NCBI GenBank assembly: GCA_002102825.1
Contig: DABJ01000056.1
Coordinates: forward strand, 5,182-30,451
Reading direction: 5' to 3'
Length of the DNA: 25,270 bases
Source of the DNA: Candidatus Gastranaerophilales bacterium HUM_12
GTDB taxonomy: Bacteria > Cyanobacteriota > Vampirovibrionia > Gastranaerophilales > Gastranaerophilaceae
The notes below the pieces were generated by a model. The model was not told the origin of the DNA. It was given only the letters and a program-made list of their open reading frames with translations, and did not search any database. The position numbers and the translations under genes are program-made. Shown here piece by piece: positions 14,999-22,837 of the stretch. How positions within the stretch are numbered: the first letter of the stretch is position 1; each line of letters begins with the position of its first letter.

Positions 14999-15916
14999 CT
15001 ACTTTTTAAATCCATTTTTTGCACGGAGCTCTGCAATCTCTTCGTGCAATTCTCGAGACTCATGTTCCAATCGGTTATAAACTTGCGAGTTGATTTCTCC
15101 ACCTATCAAAAGCAAAATAGAGGTGTAATATAACCAAACCATTAAGATAAAAAATGCACCGATTGTTCCATATACAAGGTTATATGTACTCAAATTGTTT
15201 ACATAAATCGAAAATCCCCAAGATCCGACCAACCAAAAAGTCGTAAAAAATACCGTGCCGGGAAGTGCACTTTTCCTCTTGAAAGATTCGTTTCCTCTCA
15301 AATCCGGCAAGATATAATAGCTTAAAAAAGCCATTAAATATAATGCCAAGAATGCAACCGGCCAACGTAAAGTTAAAATTGTTATTGCAATGCCTTTTGA
15401 CAATCCAAAATGTGTTACTAAAAAAGTTATTATGACTTTACCAAAAATAATTATGTTAATCGTCAAAAACATAACTAAAACATTCACGAACACCATTAAA
15501 AATGAAAGAATTCGGGTATAAACAAAGTTTCGAGTTTCCTCAACTTTATACGCCCTATTCAACCCTTTCAAAACAACTGCAACTCCATTTGTTGAAAGAA
15601 CAATAGTTGTAATAATACCAATAATTGCAAGCAATCTCCCATGATTGAAAATCATTGTTTCTTCCAAAACAGATTTCAAAAGATTCATTGCTTGGGTTGG
15701 CATAATATTTGACAAAACCCTCAAAATAGAATCCAAATACGAACGGTTTCCCAACCAACCAAAAATTGCCATCAAAAACAACATAAACGGAAAAATTCCA
15801 ACAACAAGCATAAAGCCCATTTCTGCAGCCATTCCGTAAAAATCATTTTTTATAATAGATTTTATTAATCGGACAAGAACTCTTATCGATTTATGTTTTA
15901 AAAGTTTTTTTAGCAT
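14999..15916 (-). CDS. YihY/BrkB family inner-membrane protein
   Basis: 305 residues. Six membrane segments (about 35-56, 95-117, 136-165, 175-203, 219-239, 248-272) and motifs FYGMAAEMGFMLVVGIFPF, GVAVVLKGLNRAYKVEETR, ILPDLR and GTIGAFFILMVWLYYTSILLLIGGEIN identify the family once called ribonuclease BN, which is not a ribonuclease. Its function is unsettled; envelope transport roles have been suggested. The C-terminus is a short charged, helical tail (about 280-300), likely cytosolic. It overlaps the nrnA gene end by 7 bases and is the second gene of that pair. No clear terminator is seen between its stop and the convergent prepilin stop (37 bases apart). Confidence 0.93.
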   Translation of the reverse strand: MLKKLLKHKSIRVLVRLIKSIIKNDFYGMAAEMGFMLVVGIFPFMLFLMAIFGWLGNRSYLDSILRVLSNIMPTQAMNLLKSVLEETMIFNHGRLLAIIGIITTIVLSTNGVAVVLKGLNRAYKVEETRNFVYTRILSFLMVFVNVLVMFLTINIIIFGKVIITFLVTHFGLSKGIAITILTLRWPVAFLALYLMAFLSYYILPDLRGNESFKRKSALPGTVFFTTFWLVGSWGFSIYVNNLSTYNLVYGTIGAFFILMVWLYYTSILLLIGGEINSQVYNRLEHESRELHEEIAELRAKNGFKK

Positions 15917-16881
15917 AATTTTTGATTCTTTATTTCTTCAAGGATAAGTTTTACTGCGTGTTGAGGATTAGCCTTAATCACCGCACCAGCAGCTAATTTA
16001 TGCCCGCCACCACCAAAAGCGGAACAAACTTTTGCAATATCCTTTGATTTGCTTCTCATTGATAATTTCGAAGTTGTTGAGTTTAATTCTTTCACTACAA
16101 AGGCTATTTCCGTTGTTTTTATTGCTCGTAATTTTTCAGTCAAACCATCAGTAAAATCTTCACCGTTGTAGTTGAATTTTTCTAAATCCTTTTTATAAAC
16201 AATTGTATATGCAATTTTATCATCTTTTACAAATTCAGCTTTATTCACACTATAACTTTGGAATAAAACCATATCTTTTGAATTTGATTCGTAGCACAAT
16301 TGATATATTTCAGCAGGATTTACACCAAAATTTAACATTTGCCCTGCAAATTCCATCGTACGTTTTGTTGTATTTGAAAACTTGAAACAGCCTGTATCTG
16401 TAACAATCCCTGTATATAAACAAATTGCAGTTTCTTTTGAGATTTTCCAACCTAATTTATCTGCTATTTCAACAATAACTTCCGCCGTTGCAGCTGCAAA
16501 AGGTTCAACGTAATTTATATTTCCATAACCAATATTTGTTTCGTGATGGTCAATATTAATAGTATTTTTCGCTTTATTAAATAAAATTTGAGCATCAGCA
16601 CACCTATCAATCGCTGCAACATCAAGATTTATAACTAAATCATATTCTCTTGATAAATCAAAATCATCAATCTTTTTAACAGTATTAATATATGGAACAA
16701 ATGAATAAGTTGATGGAATTTTTGAAACCGCAACCATATCACACTTTTTCTTATAATTATCCTTAATCAAAGAATACAATCCACACATTGAGCCTAAAGT
16801 GTCACCATCAGGGTTTATATGGGAAACTAACAATATATTTTTAGAATTTTTTATGCTAATATCAATTTGTTCAATGGTCAT
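15910..16881 (-). CDS. nrnA: NrnA-type DHH phosphoesterase
   Basis: 323 residues from ATG 16881; a GTG two codons earlier (16887) is also open. NrnA degrades short RNA oligomers and, in many bacteria, dephosphorylates pAp. The DHH domain has SHINPDGDTLGS (20-31), INLDVAAIDR and the signature NIDHHETN; the DHHA1 domain ends in FGGGGHKLAAGA. Length fits. There is no ribosome site at either start, but a good promoter (TTGGTA, 17 bases, TAAAAT) places transcription start exactly at ATG 16881, so I chose this start and suggest a leaderless mRNA. It overlaps the YihY-like gene by 7 bases. It is divergent from the DUF721 gene with only 37 bases between. Confidence 0.95.
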   Translation of the reverse strand: MTIEQIDISIKNSKNILLVSHINPDGDTLGSMCGLYSLIKDNYKKKCDMVAVSKIPSTYSFVPYINTVKKIDDFDLSREYDLVINLDVAAIDRCADAQILFNKAKNTINIDHHETNIGYGNINYVEPFAAATAEVIVEIADKLGWKISKETAICLYTGIVTDTGCFKFSNTTKRTMEFAGQMLNFGVNPAEIYQLCYESNSKDMVLFQSYSVNKAEFVKDDKIAYTIVYKKDLEKFNYNGEDFTDGLTEKLRAIKTTEIAFVVKELNSTTSKLSMRSKSKDIAKVCSAFGGGGHKLAAGAVIKANPQHAVKLILEEIKNQKLC

Positions 16882-16887
16882 TGCCAC

Positions 16888-16916
16888 ATTTTAGCACAAA
16901 AAATTCCGGATACCAA
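16888..16916 (-). promoter_or_regulatory. Promoter of nrnA, leaderless type
   Basis: On the minus strand TTGGTA (16911-16916) and TAAAAT (16888-16893) are 17 bases apart. Six bases separate the -10 box from ATG 16881, so the first transcribed base would be the A of ATG. The -35 box lies two bases before the divergent DUF721 start codon, so polymerase binding for one gene could block the other. Confidence 0.6.
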
Positions 16917-16918
16917 AT

Positions 16919-17254
16919 ATGGAAAAAATTCGATATGTAAAAATTAAATACATGGACGATATAATTGAAGATTTGATGAAAAATGCAGCCATCAGAAAAG
17001 CAATTACACGTGCTAACTTGTGCAAATTTTGGAGCAAAGTCGCAGGAGAAAAATTTGCTCAACATTCCAGACCCTATTCGATGATAAAAGGTTCAATAAT
17101 GGTAATCGCCTGCGAAACCCCAACTGTAGCTCAAGAATTGATGTTAAGAAAAACACAATTACTCGTAAAATTCAAACCTTACGTTGAATCTCTCAAAATG
17201 AAATTAACCGACTTGAGATTTGATTCTAAAAAGTGGGTCGATTTAGAAAATTGA
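16919..17254 (+). CDS. DUF721 / DciA-like protein
   Basis: 111 residues. The segment LCKFWSKVAGEKFAQHSRPYSMIKGSIMVIACETPTVAQELMLRKTQLL (from about 38) is the DUF721 pattern: W..V.G..(I/F)A.H..P, a strand-forming L.V.C....A.EL, then a basic helix. Proteins of this family include DciA, which loads the DnaB helicase in bacteria that lack DnaC or DnaI; that role is inferred here. The basic N-terminus could start at ATG 16919 or at the internal ATG 16952 (MDDIIEDL); neither has a ribosome site. A tight divergent arrangement with nrnA is clear. Normal DciA proteins often have a longer tail; this one is the short form. Confidence 0.8.
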   Translation: MEKIRYVKIKYMDDIIEDLMKNAAIRKAITRANLCKFWSKVAGEKFAQHSRPYSMIKGSIMVIACETPTVAQELMLRKTQLLVKFKPYVESLKMKLTDLRFDSKKWVDLEN

Positions 17255-17593
17255 ACCCCCTGAAATATTTTATAATTTTGCAAAAATTCTAAGGGAATTC
17301 CGAAATAAATTCGAAGTGACAATTAATAATTAACCAGATTCAATGGGCAACAACGTAACTCCATATAGTGAATCGAGCACTATTGGAAACAATTTTTCTC
17401 AGAATGACATGTTTTTACACGTCATTGCAAGCCAATGCAAAGCAATCAAGCCAAGATAAATTACTGAACATCTTACCAGAACTAATTCTCAAGAATTATT
17501 AAGCTTTGTTAACACAAATAATTCAAAAAAGGCAATTCTCGTAAAAAAAAATACTTTATATAAGAGTATAAAGGAAAGAGGATAATCAATATA
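17255..17593. other. Gene-free stretch between DUF721 and a small gene
   Basis: No credible gene in 339 bases. The middle holds a dispersed-repeat-like sequence (listed separately). A 38-codon open frame (17343-17459) is produced by that repeat. The last 60 bases are AT-rich and carry AAAGGAAAGAGG before the 17594 gene. No clear promoter or terminator could be picked. Confidence 0.5.
17397..17450. repeat. REP/MITE-like intergenic repeat fragment
   Basis: The stretch contains CTCAGAATGACATG and GTCATTGCAAGCCAATGC followed by AAAGCAATC. This resembles the widespread intergenic repeat with cores CGTCATTGCGAG and GAAGCAATCC, whose translation reads VIASEAKQ in many spurious ORFs; here it reads VIASQCKAI. 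Hairpins are visible: AATGACATG (17403-17411) with CACGTCATT (17418-17426), one mismatch, and CATTG with CAATG (17423-17437). Recognition is from memory of the pattern. Confidence 0.55.
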
Positions 17594-17797
17594 ATGAAAG
17601 AACAAGAATTAAACACTTTAATGTCAGTAGTGTCAGATCCAATTAATAATGTTTACAAAATCAACTCATATCAAGATTTGGCAGAAATTCAAAGGATTAT
17701 CAGAATTTTTAATATTTCAGAAGAACAGCATAACAAACATGCAATGTTATCTATTAAAAATTTGGCTACTTTCCGTTTGGTTTTGAGTAATAACTAA
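17594..17797 (+). CDS. Small unknown protein, 67 residues
   Basis: The product (MKEQELNTLMSVVSDPINN...) has no signal peptide, membrane segment or known motif. It is likely helical (LAEIQRIIRIF, KHAMLSIKNLATFRLVL) and soluble. AAAGAGG lies 12 bases and AAAGGA about 19 bases before the ATG. A strong terminator begins 37 bases after the stop. It stands alone between the DUF721 gene and the convergent dgkA. The ribosome site and terminator support a real gene; function is not known. Confidence 0.65.
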   Translation: MKEQELNTLMSVVSDPINNVYKINSYQDLAEIQRIIRIFNISEEQHNKHAMLSIKNLATFRLVLSNN

Positions 17798-17834
17798 ATT
17801 TTTATAACAAGCTTACTTTATTCGGTAAAAGCTA

Positions 17835-17864
17835 AAAAGACCTTGCTAACTGGTAAGGTCTTTT
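17835..17864. terminator. Bidirectional terminator between the 67-residue gene and dgkA
   Basis: A 12-base stem (AAAAGACCTTGC at 17835-17846 with GTAAGGTCTTTT at 17853-17864, one G-U pair) and loop TAACTG. T runs on both strands; it serves both convergent units. Confidence 0.9.
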
Positions 17865-17891
17865 CCATTAAAAAATATTTATCTAATAAAT

Positions 17892-18272
17892 TTAATCAAC
17901 AATTAAACCAATAATCGGAGGGGCAAAGAGCAACACACCTGCCATTACAGCGATTATAGTAACAACCATTACAGCTCCTGCAGCAATATCTTTTGCCATT
18001 CCCACCATTCGTGAAAATCTGTTGTGAAAAATTGCATCTAAAGAAAATTCAATTGCTGAATTGAACATCTCTGCAGAAATAACCATTGCAATTAACATCA
18101 ACAAAATGCAAAATTTTACAATTGAAAAATGTAAGCAAAAAGCCGTAATCAAGACTAATGTAGCTGCAAACAGGTGAATTCGGATATTACGTTCACTTTT
18201 TAGGGTTAATCTCATACCCTTTCTTGCATTTTTAAATGTATTTGAAAAACTTTGAGTTTTATATTTTGTCAT
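17892..18272 (-). CDS. dgkA: Diacylglycerol/undecaprenol kinase
   Basis: 126 residues. DgkA-family kinases are small integral-membrane enzymes; Gram-positive type members phosphorylate undecaprenol to recycle the cell-wall lipid carrier, the Escherichia coli type uses diacylglycerol. Three membrane helices (about 33-50, 52-72, 97-121) and the conserved NARKGM, SERNIRIHL (26-34), EMFNSAIE (68-75) and MAKDIAAGAV (92-101) are present; E68, N71 and E75 belong to the active site as known for the family. The short loop and the neighbouring ybeY suggest the undecaprenol type, an inference. It overlaps ybeY by 14 bases and is last in the operon, with a terminator 28 bases past its stop. Confidence 0.93.
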   Translation of the reverse strand: MTKYKTQSFSNTFKNARKGMRLTLKSERNIRIHLFAATLVLITAFCLHFSIVKFCILLMLIAMVISAEMFNSAIEFSLDAIFHNRFSRMVGMAKDIAAGAVMVVTIIAVMAGVLLFAPPIIGLIVD

Positions 18273-18777
18273 AAATTATACCTATACTTTTTAGAGCTTC
18301 TTTTTGATGCGTTACAACGAAATCAAATTCTTCTTGTGTTTGATGATCAAAACCTAAAAGATGAAGAATTCCATGACTAATTAAAAATAATAGTTCAGAG
18401 TCTTTTGAAATTTCTTTCTTTTGAGCTTCTTCTATTATCTTATCTAATGCTATTATAACCTCTCCTAAATTAATTTCCATATCCAAAACGAATTTTTCAT
18501 CATCTGAAGAGTCAGCAAAAACAGCAAACGTAATAATATCTGCAGGATAATCCTTGTTACGGTAATCTCGATTTATTACATGTGTTTTTTGTGCATTACA
18601 AAACAAAAAATCAAATGCAACTGTTTCATAATCATACCCATTTAGGCAACAAGACCCCACAATATCTGCACATGTCATATAATAATTGAAAATTGCTTTT
18701 GTTTTTTCAACTATATCTTCAACATTTGGTTGCCAATCGTTATATTCATTTTCTACGTATAAATTAAAATTTATCAT
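18259..18777 (-). CDS. ybeY: Endoribonuclease YbeY
   Basis: 172 residues. YbeY is a zinc endoribonuclease for 16S rRNA 3' end maturation and ribosome quality control. The zinc motif HGILHLLGFDH has H135, H139 and H145; NRDYRNKDYPADIITF (69-84) matches the family NR.YR..D.PTDVLSF. The linker between these (SDDEKFVLDMEINLGEVIIAL) has the normal spacing. It overlaps the pgpH-like stop by four bases (ATGA) with AGGA five bases before the ATG, and overlaps dgkA by 14 bases. This gene order is conserved in many bacteria. Confidence 0.96.
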   Translation of the reverse strand: MINFNLYVENEYNDWQPNVEDIVEKTKAIFNYYMTCADIVGSCCLNGYDYETVAFDFLFCNAQKTHVINRDYRNKDYPADIITFAVFADSSDDEKFVLDMEINLGEVIIALDKIIEEAQKKEISKDSELLFLISHGILHLLGFDHQTQEEFDFVVTHQKEALKSIGIIYDKI

Positions 18778-21023
18778 AAATCCTTTTTATTATTTTCTTT
18801 ATTCAAATCAGTTTTGTTATTGTCCTCAGCTTTTGTTTCGGCTTTAGGCTTCTTAGAGTCTTCAAGAGCTTTTATTTTCTTTTCTAAATCTTCATCAAGT
18901 GCTTTGTGCGGGATTTCAATTTTATTTTTTGCAAATTCTTCTGCAATATTTTCTTGGTATTTAATTCTATTATGTTGCATTCCTCGCAAAATTCTACTAA
19001 AAGTTGCAGCAATAATTTTGATATCTTTCAAAGTTAACGGACTATCAGCAAGTTGACCGTCATTTAATCTCTCGACAATAATTTTATCAATAATATTTTC
19101 AATTTCTTCTGTCGTAGCACCTTTCATAGCTCGAACTGCAGACTCTACAGCATCAGCCAACATCAAAATTGCAGTTTCTTTGCTATTAGGTTTTGGACCT
19201 GTGTAGCGGAATTGTTCTTCTTTAACATTTTCAATTCCCTCTTCCTGAACGGCTTGATTATAAAAATATTTAGCCAAACCCTCTCCATGGTGTTGAAGAA
19301 TGAAGTCATTGATGATGCTTGGTAGTCCATATTCTTTAGCCAATTCTACACCATCTTTAGGGTGAGCAGTAATAACCATCTTACTCAATCTTGGATTCAA
19401 TGAATTGTGCGGATTTTCGATACTAAAATAAGATTGGTTTTCAACAAAGAACAAAGGCCTTTTTAATTTTCCGATATCATGATAAAAAGCCCCAACCCTT
19501 GCCAAAATAGGATTTGCACCAATAGCTTCTGCAGCAGCTTCACACAAAGTTGAAACCATCAAACTATGGTGATAAGTACCGGGAGCTTCAATTTGAAGTC
19601 GTTTCAATAACGGTTGGTTATGATCGCCCAATTCTGCAAGCCCATAAGGAGTTATAATATGGAAAGTACTCTCTAACAATGGAGAAACCCCAAGAGCAAC
19701 AATTGAACTAAACAAACCGTTTACGAATATAAAAATACAATTGCGCAAAATTAATGCATTACTTACATCAATCAAGCATTTGTCAATAAAATACAAACTC
19801 AGCATAATCAATAAACCGGCAACACTAAGGTTAAAACCGACTTTGATTAAATCAAAACGTCTTGTATAACGAATCTTTGAAACAGTAATCATACCAATCA
19901 AAGAAAGAATCGTAAATATAATTAAAAATTGAGAATCATACTGCATACCTACAGTTAAAATCGTTAAGATTAAAGATGATAATAAAAATGCAACTCTTGG
20001 ACTTAAGAAGATTGCTGCAATAATTATAACCGCAGGAATTGGCAATATATACGGCGAAAAACCTGTCGGCAATAATACCGCAATTAAACAGGTTACAACA
20101 ACTAACATACTTGAAAGCGATAAGTATCTCGGTTCAAGTAACTGTTTTTCAAAGAATTTCAAATAAGCCAAATATATTATCGTCACCAAAAGTACTAATA
20201 TGTAAATTGACAAAATACCTTGCCAATTAAGCTCATAAACGTTATAACCCGCTTCACGCAAGGCATCACGTTTTAGCCTTGTAACCGGTTCGCCCTCAAA
20301 TACTATTTTTTCACCCTTTTGGAAAGTAACTTTATAAGGTTTGACTGCATCTTGAGCATTCATTTTCGCAATTTCCGTTGCCGCATCATCAACAACCAAG
20401 TTTGGAACAATAACTTGTTCTAACAATGCAGTGATAACAGAAATCTGACGTTTAGATACATTAGTTACTAAATTGTTTTGTATAAGAGTTTTAATATTAT
20501 CTTTTTCATAGTCTTTTTCAGTAATTCCGACTTGCAAAATATTTACCAAAGACAAAGACGCTTTATCAAAAGCTTCTCGAAGAGAAGCATCATCAACATT
20601 TAGCAAAAAATCAATAATAAAATCTTTTTTAGGATTGTCAGACAAATCAAACAATACATTTAACTCAGAAATTTTTTCTTGTTTTGAAGTGTCTTTTTTC
20701 CTGATTTGAATAACAGCATTTTCAATAGTTTCAAGGTTTGTCTTGATAAAATCGTCTTCTGCCGGAACTAAAATAGGTTCAACTTTCTGAGCAACTTCTC
20801 TTTTGTGTTGTTCCGTACGCTTTACATCTTCTACAGTTAAAGTCTTTTGAGCAATAATATCTTTTTTACTGATACCATTTTCAATAATAGTTTGGAAAAA
20901 GAAATTTTGAGAAGCAACAACCGCTGTAATCAAAAAAGTAAAGCTCGTTAAGTACAAAAACTTTACAACCTTAGACGAAGTTACGAATTCTTTCGCCCTC
21001 TCCAAATATTCACTTTTAATCAT
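18774..21023 (-). CDS. pgpH: 7TM-HD phosphohydrolase, PgpH-like
   Basis: 749 residues. An N-terminal membrane helix (about 20-40) leads to an extracytoplasmic domain (7TMR-HDED, about 45-265), then six to seven membrane helices (about 268-465) and a cytoplasmic HD domain with LLKRLQIEAPGTYHHSLMVS, FYHDIGKLKRP (H515-D516), ITAHPKDG and LADAVESAVRAM. PgpH proteins degrade cyclic-di-AMP in Listeria; this activity is inferred. The C-terminus (about 710-749) is a lysine-rich charged tail. The usual phoH partner is not upstream. A good promoter (TTGAAA, 16 bases, TAAAAT) lies 34 bases before the start; AGGA stands 13 bases before the ATG. Confidence 0.9.
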   Translation of the reverse strand: MIKSEYLERAKEFVTSSKVVKFLYLTSFTFLITAVVASQNFFFQTIIENGISKKDIIAQKTLTVEDVKRTEQHKREVAQKVEPILVPAEDDFIKTNLETIENAVIQIRKKDTSKQEKISELNVLFDLSDNPKKDFIIDFLLNVDDASLREAFDKASLSLVNILQVGITEKDYEKDNIKTLIQNNLVTNVSKRQISVITALLEQVIVPNLVVDDAATEIAKMNAQDAVKPYKVTFQKGEKIVFEGEPVTRLKRDALREAGYNVYELNWQGILSIYILVLLVTIIYLAYLKFFEKQLLEPRYLSLSSMLVVVTCLIAVLLPTGFSPYILPIPAVIIIAAIFLSPRVAFLLSSLILTILTVGMQYDSQFLIIFTILSLIGMITVSKIRYTRRFDLIKVGFNLSVAGLLIMLSLYFIDKCLIDVSNALILRNCIFIFVNGLFSSIVALGVSPLLESTFHIITPYGLAELGDHNQPLLKRLQIEAPGTYHHSLMVSTLCEAAAEAIGANPILARVGAFYHDIGKLKRPLFFVENQSYFSIENPHNSLNPRLSKMVITAHPKDGVELAKEYGLPSIINDFILQHHGEGLAKYFYNQAVQEEGIENVKEEQFRYTGPKPNSKETAILMLADAVESAVRAMKGATTEEIENIIDKIIVERLNDGQLADSPLTLKDIKIIAATFSRILRGMQHNRIKYQENIAEEFAKNKIEIPHKALDEDLEKKIKALEDSKKPKAETKAEDNNKTDLNKENNKKDL

Positions 21024-21063
21024 ATATATTAGTATCCTATTTAAGTTCCATTTTTATATATCA

Positions 21064-21091
21064 ATTTTAACCCTTAGTAAAAATTTTTCAA
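21064..21091 (-). promoter_or_regulatory. Promoter of the pgpH-ybeY-dgkA operon
   Basis: On the minus strand TTGAAA (21086-21091) and TAAAAT (21064-21069) are 16 bases apart. The expected start near 21057 gives a leader of about 34 bases. Confidence 0.6.
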
Positions 21092-21129
21092 GTGGCGCGG
21101 GTAATATATACTATATAAGGATTAGACGA

Positions 21130-21157
21130 AAAAGACCACTTTCACAAGTGGTCTTTT
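21130..21157 (-). terminator. Terminator of the YtxH gene
   Basis: A 12-base perfect stem, AAAAGACCACTT (21130-21141) with AAGTGGTCTTTT (21146-21157), and loop TCAC. T runs on both strands. It ends the unit that begins at 22262 or at 21472, 33 bases past the last stop. Confidence 0.9.
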
Positions 21158-21190
21158 CATGCCTTAAATTTAATTAAAAAATTAAAGAAA

Positions 21191-21472
21191 TTATTCCTCA
21201 GTTTTTTCAGCTTTTGATTCTTTTTGTTTGCTAATTAAATCTTGCAATTTTTCCTTAATTTCTTCACCTTTTTTTTGCAAATCAGAAACCGCATCATCTG
21301 CTTTTGATTGAATTTGTTTTGCAGTTTCATCTGCTCTTCTTGCAATGTCTTGAGCGGAATCAGATAAAAGTTTTCTAGTTTCTTCACCTGATTTTGGTGC
21401 TAATAAAATACCTGCAACGGCACCAATAGCGCCACCAACAACAAAACCTGCTAAAAATCTTGATACTGACAT
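21191..21472 (-). CDS. YtxH domain protein 1
   Basis: 93 residues. An N-terminal glycine-rich hydrophobic stretch (FLAGFVVGGAIGAVAGILLAPKSGEETRKLL) is the YtxH signature, with LAPKSGEETR conserved. The rest is a charged helix (SAQDIARRADETAKQIQSKAD...) likely coiled coil, ending in a lysine/glutamate-rich tail. YtxH proteins are small membrane-associated proteins of unknown exact role, often stress related. AAGGAG is 9 bases before the ATG. Second, larger paralogue at 21936-22262. Between the two lies a single-pass membrane protein. Confidence 0.9.
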   Translation of the reverse strand: MSVSRFLAGFVVGGAIGAVAGILLAPKSGEETRKLLSDSAQDIARRADETAKQIQSKADDAVSDLQKKGEEIKEKLQDLISKQKESKAEKTEE

Positions 21473-21544
21473 ATTAAATTCTCCTTTTGTTAATCTTTCA
21501 TATTATAAATCCGGTCTTAGATGATTTAATCACCTAATTGTTTA

Positions 21545-21910
21545 TTATCTCTTTCTGAACAATGAATAAACAGTCATAAAACCTTTCAAAAATCCACCAA
21601 AGATGTTTTCTGAAAATATTTTTGTCTTTGCTAACGCATTTTCAAGACCCAATTTTACATTTCCAACACCCTCATCAGTACTTTGAATCAAAGAATTAAT
21701 TGAATGCATTGTTTCATTTAATTCTTTTAATGTCGGTTTTAATTCCGTGTTCAACAGAATAGATGTTTCATTAATATTTTTTGCTAAAGTTGACAAATCA
21801 ACCAATAGCTTAACTAAAAATCCTGCAACAACCACAACAACGATTCCGGTAGCAACGGCTAGAAATGTTAGTCCATGATTTAGGATTACTTGAGATACTT
21901 CAACACTCAT
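21545..21910 (-). CDS. Single-pass membrane protein, DUF948-like
   Basis: 121 residues. One N-terminal membrane segment (about 13-37, LTFLAVATGIVVVVVAGFLVKLL) is followed by a heptad-like helical part (NINETSILLNTELKPTLKELNETMHSINSLI), as in DUF948 proteins, which in many bacteria sit beside YtxH genes. A second short hydrophobic part near 100-117 contains FLKGFMTVYSLFRKR. Role unknown; the neighbours suggest an envelope-associated scaffold. AAAGGA stands 13 bases before the ATG. It is 25 bases after the upstream YtxH gene, so they form one unit. Confidence 0.75.
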   Translation of the reverse strand: MSVEVSQVILNHGLTFLAVATGIVVVVVAGFLVKLLVDLSTLAKNINETSILLNTELKPTLKELNETMHSINSLIQSTDEGVGNVKLGLENALAKTKIFSENIFGGFLKGFMTVYSLFRKR

Positions 21911-21935
21911 TATCTTGTTATTCCTTTACTGCTTA

Positions 21936-22262
21936 CTAATAATCAAATTCGTTATCACTGTTGTTAGATTCAATATCTTCCAATTCCTTTGCTTTTTGCA
22001 TTTTTTTAGATTTTACGGAATTGTTCAATTTTCTGAATTGTCTTTCTAATTTGTATTTCATCAAATCAACAGACTCTAGAGCTTGTTTTTTAGCTTCCGC
22101 AATTTGTGGAGCGTGTTTTTCATATAAATCACAAGCTGCATCTTTTAGTTCTTTTCTTGATTCTTCTCCAGATTTTGGAGCATAAAGAACACCTGCAACA
22201 ATACCGCCGACAACACCGGCAATCAAGCCCATTGAAAACATAAATGCTTTGTTTTTACTCAT
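21936..22262 (-). CDS. YtxH domain protein 2
   Basis: 108 residues. FMFSMGLIAGVVGGIVAGVLYAPKSGEESRKEL is the YtxH signature, closely parallel to the 21191 paralogue (LLAPKSGEETRKLL). A basic helix follows (YEKHAPQIAEAKKQALESVDLMKYKLERQFRKL), then an acidic tail (DIESNNSDNEFDY). AGAGG is 10 bases before the ATG. A minus-strand TATAAT at 22338-22343 is a possible -10 for this unit, giving a leader near 69 bases. The two copies likely arose by duplication. Confidence 0.9.
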   Translation of the reverse strand: MSKNKAFMFSMGLIAGVVGGIVAGVLYAPKSGEESRKELKDAACDLYEKHAPQIAEAKKQALESVDLMKYKLERQFRKLNNSVKSKKMQKAKELEDIESNNSDNEFDY

Positions 22263-22394
22263 AGTTGTAAACCTCTTATTTCAAATTTCTTCATAATTGT
22301 AACATATTTTTTCATGGATTTCAAGAAGAAATCGAAAATTATAAGTTAAAAGAACTCTATAATTGAGATTAAAGAATTTCTATAAAAAACTAAA

Positions 22395-22751
22395 CTAATG
22401 TTTCTTTATAAATTTAACCAAAGAAATTATCAAGTCAGCAAACGCAAAAACTCGTTTTCCTCCAGTGCTTAAAAACAGATAAAGCACTGTTGTAATAATA
22501 TTCCTTGAACAAACACTTACACATTCTTCTTTTTTCCTAGTAACAAAAGCTGCGAAATAATCAACACCCAACAAAACAGTATTGACCGTAATTTGGAATT
22601 GATTTATTTGTTTTTTCAATACAGGTTGAAAATCTAAGACCTTTTGATTAACTTCGCATACGCATTTATCAGCCTTTAGAATAGCAGAAATTATCCACCC
22701 TGCAATGATTAGTTCAGCTATAAAAATTATTGTAAAAAATATAGTTAGCAT
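22395..22751 (-). CDS. Small membrane protein, unknown
   Basis: 118 residues. One strong membrane segment at the N-terminus (about 3-24) and a possible second amphipathic one in IITTVLYLFLSTGG; a KKHC-like basic end. The central CVCEVNQKVLDFQPVLKKQINQFQITVNTVLLGVD resembles the helical part of DUF948-like proteins (compare LLNTELKPTLKELN in the neighbour), so it may be a distant relative. Cysteines at 30, 32, 77 and 81 are of unknown use. Only a weak ribosome site (GAAAG) precedes the ATG. It is divergent from the murT-like gene (86 bases between). Confidence 0.65.
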   Translation of the reverse strand: MLTIFFTIIFIAELIIAGWIISAILKADKCVCEVNQKVLDFQPVLKKQINQFQITVNTVLLGVDYFAAFVTRKKEECVSVCSRNIITTVLYLFLSTGGKRVFAFADLIISLVKFIKKH

Positions 22752-22837
22752 CTTTCAACTTTTCTTACTTTTGTATTATATTAAAATTATAATATATTAT
22801 CGTAATATTTTTTTGAATACGTCTAAAGGACTATTTT

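Noticed and set aside
17343..17459. 38-codon plus-strand open frame
   Set aside because: It has no ribosome site and its translation is the typical product of the intergenic repeat it covers.
18270..18290. TATAAT just before the dgkA ATG on the minus strand (leaderless promoter?)
   Set aside because: Only two to three bases separate it from the ATG, too close for a start, and it lies inside ybeY with an AGG ribosome site; dgkA is in an operon.
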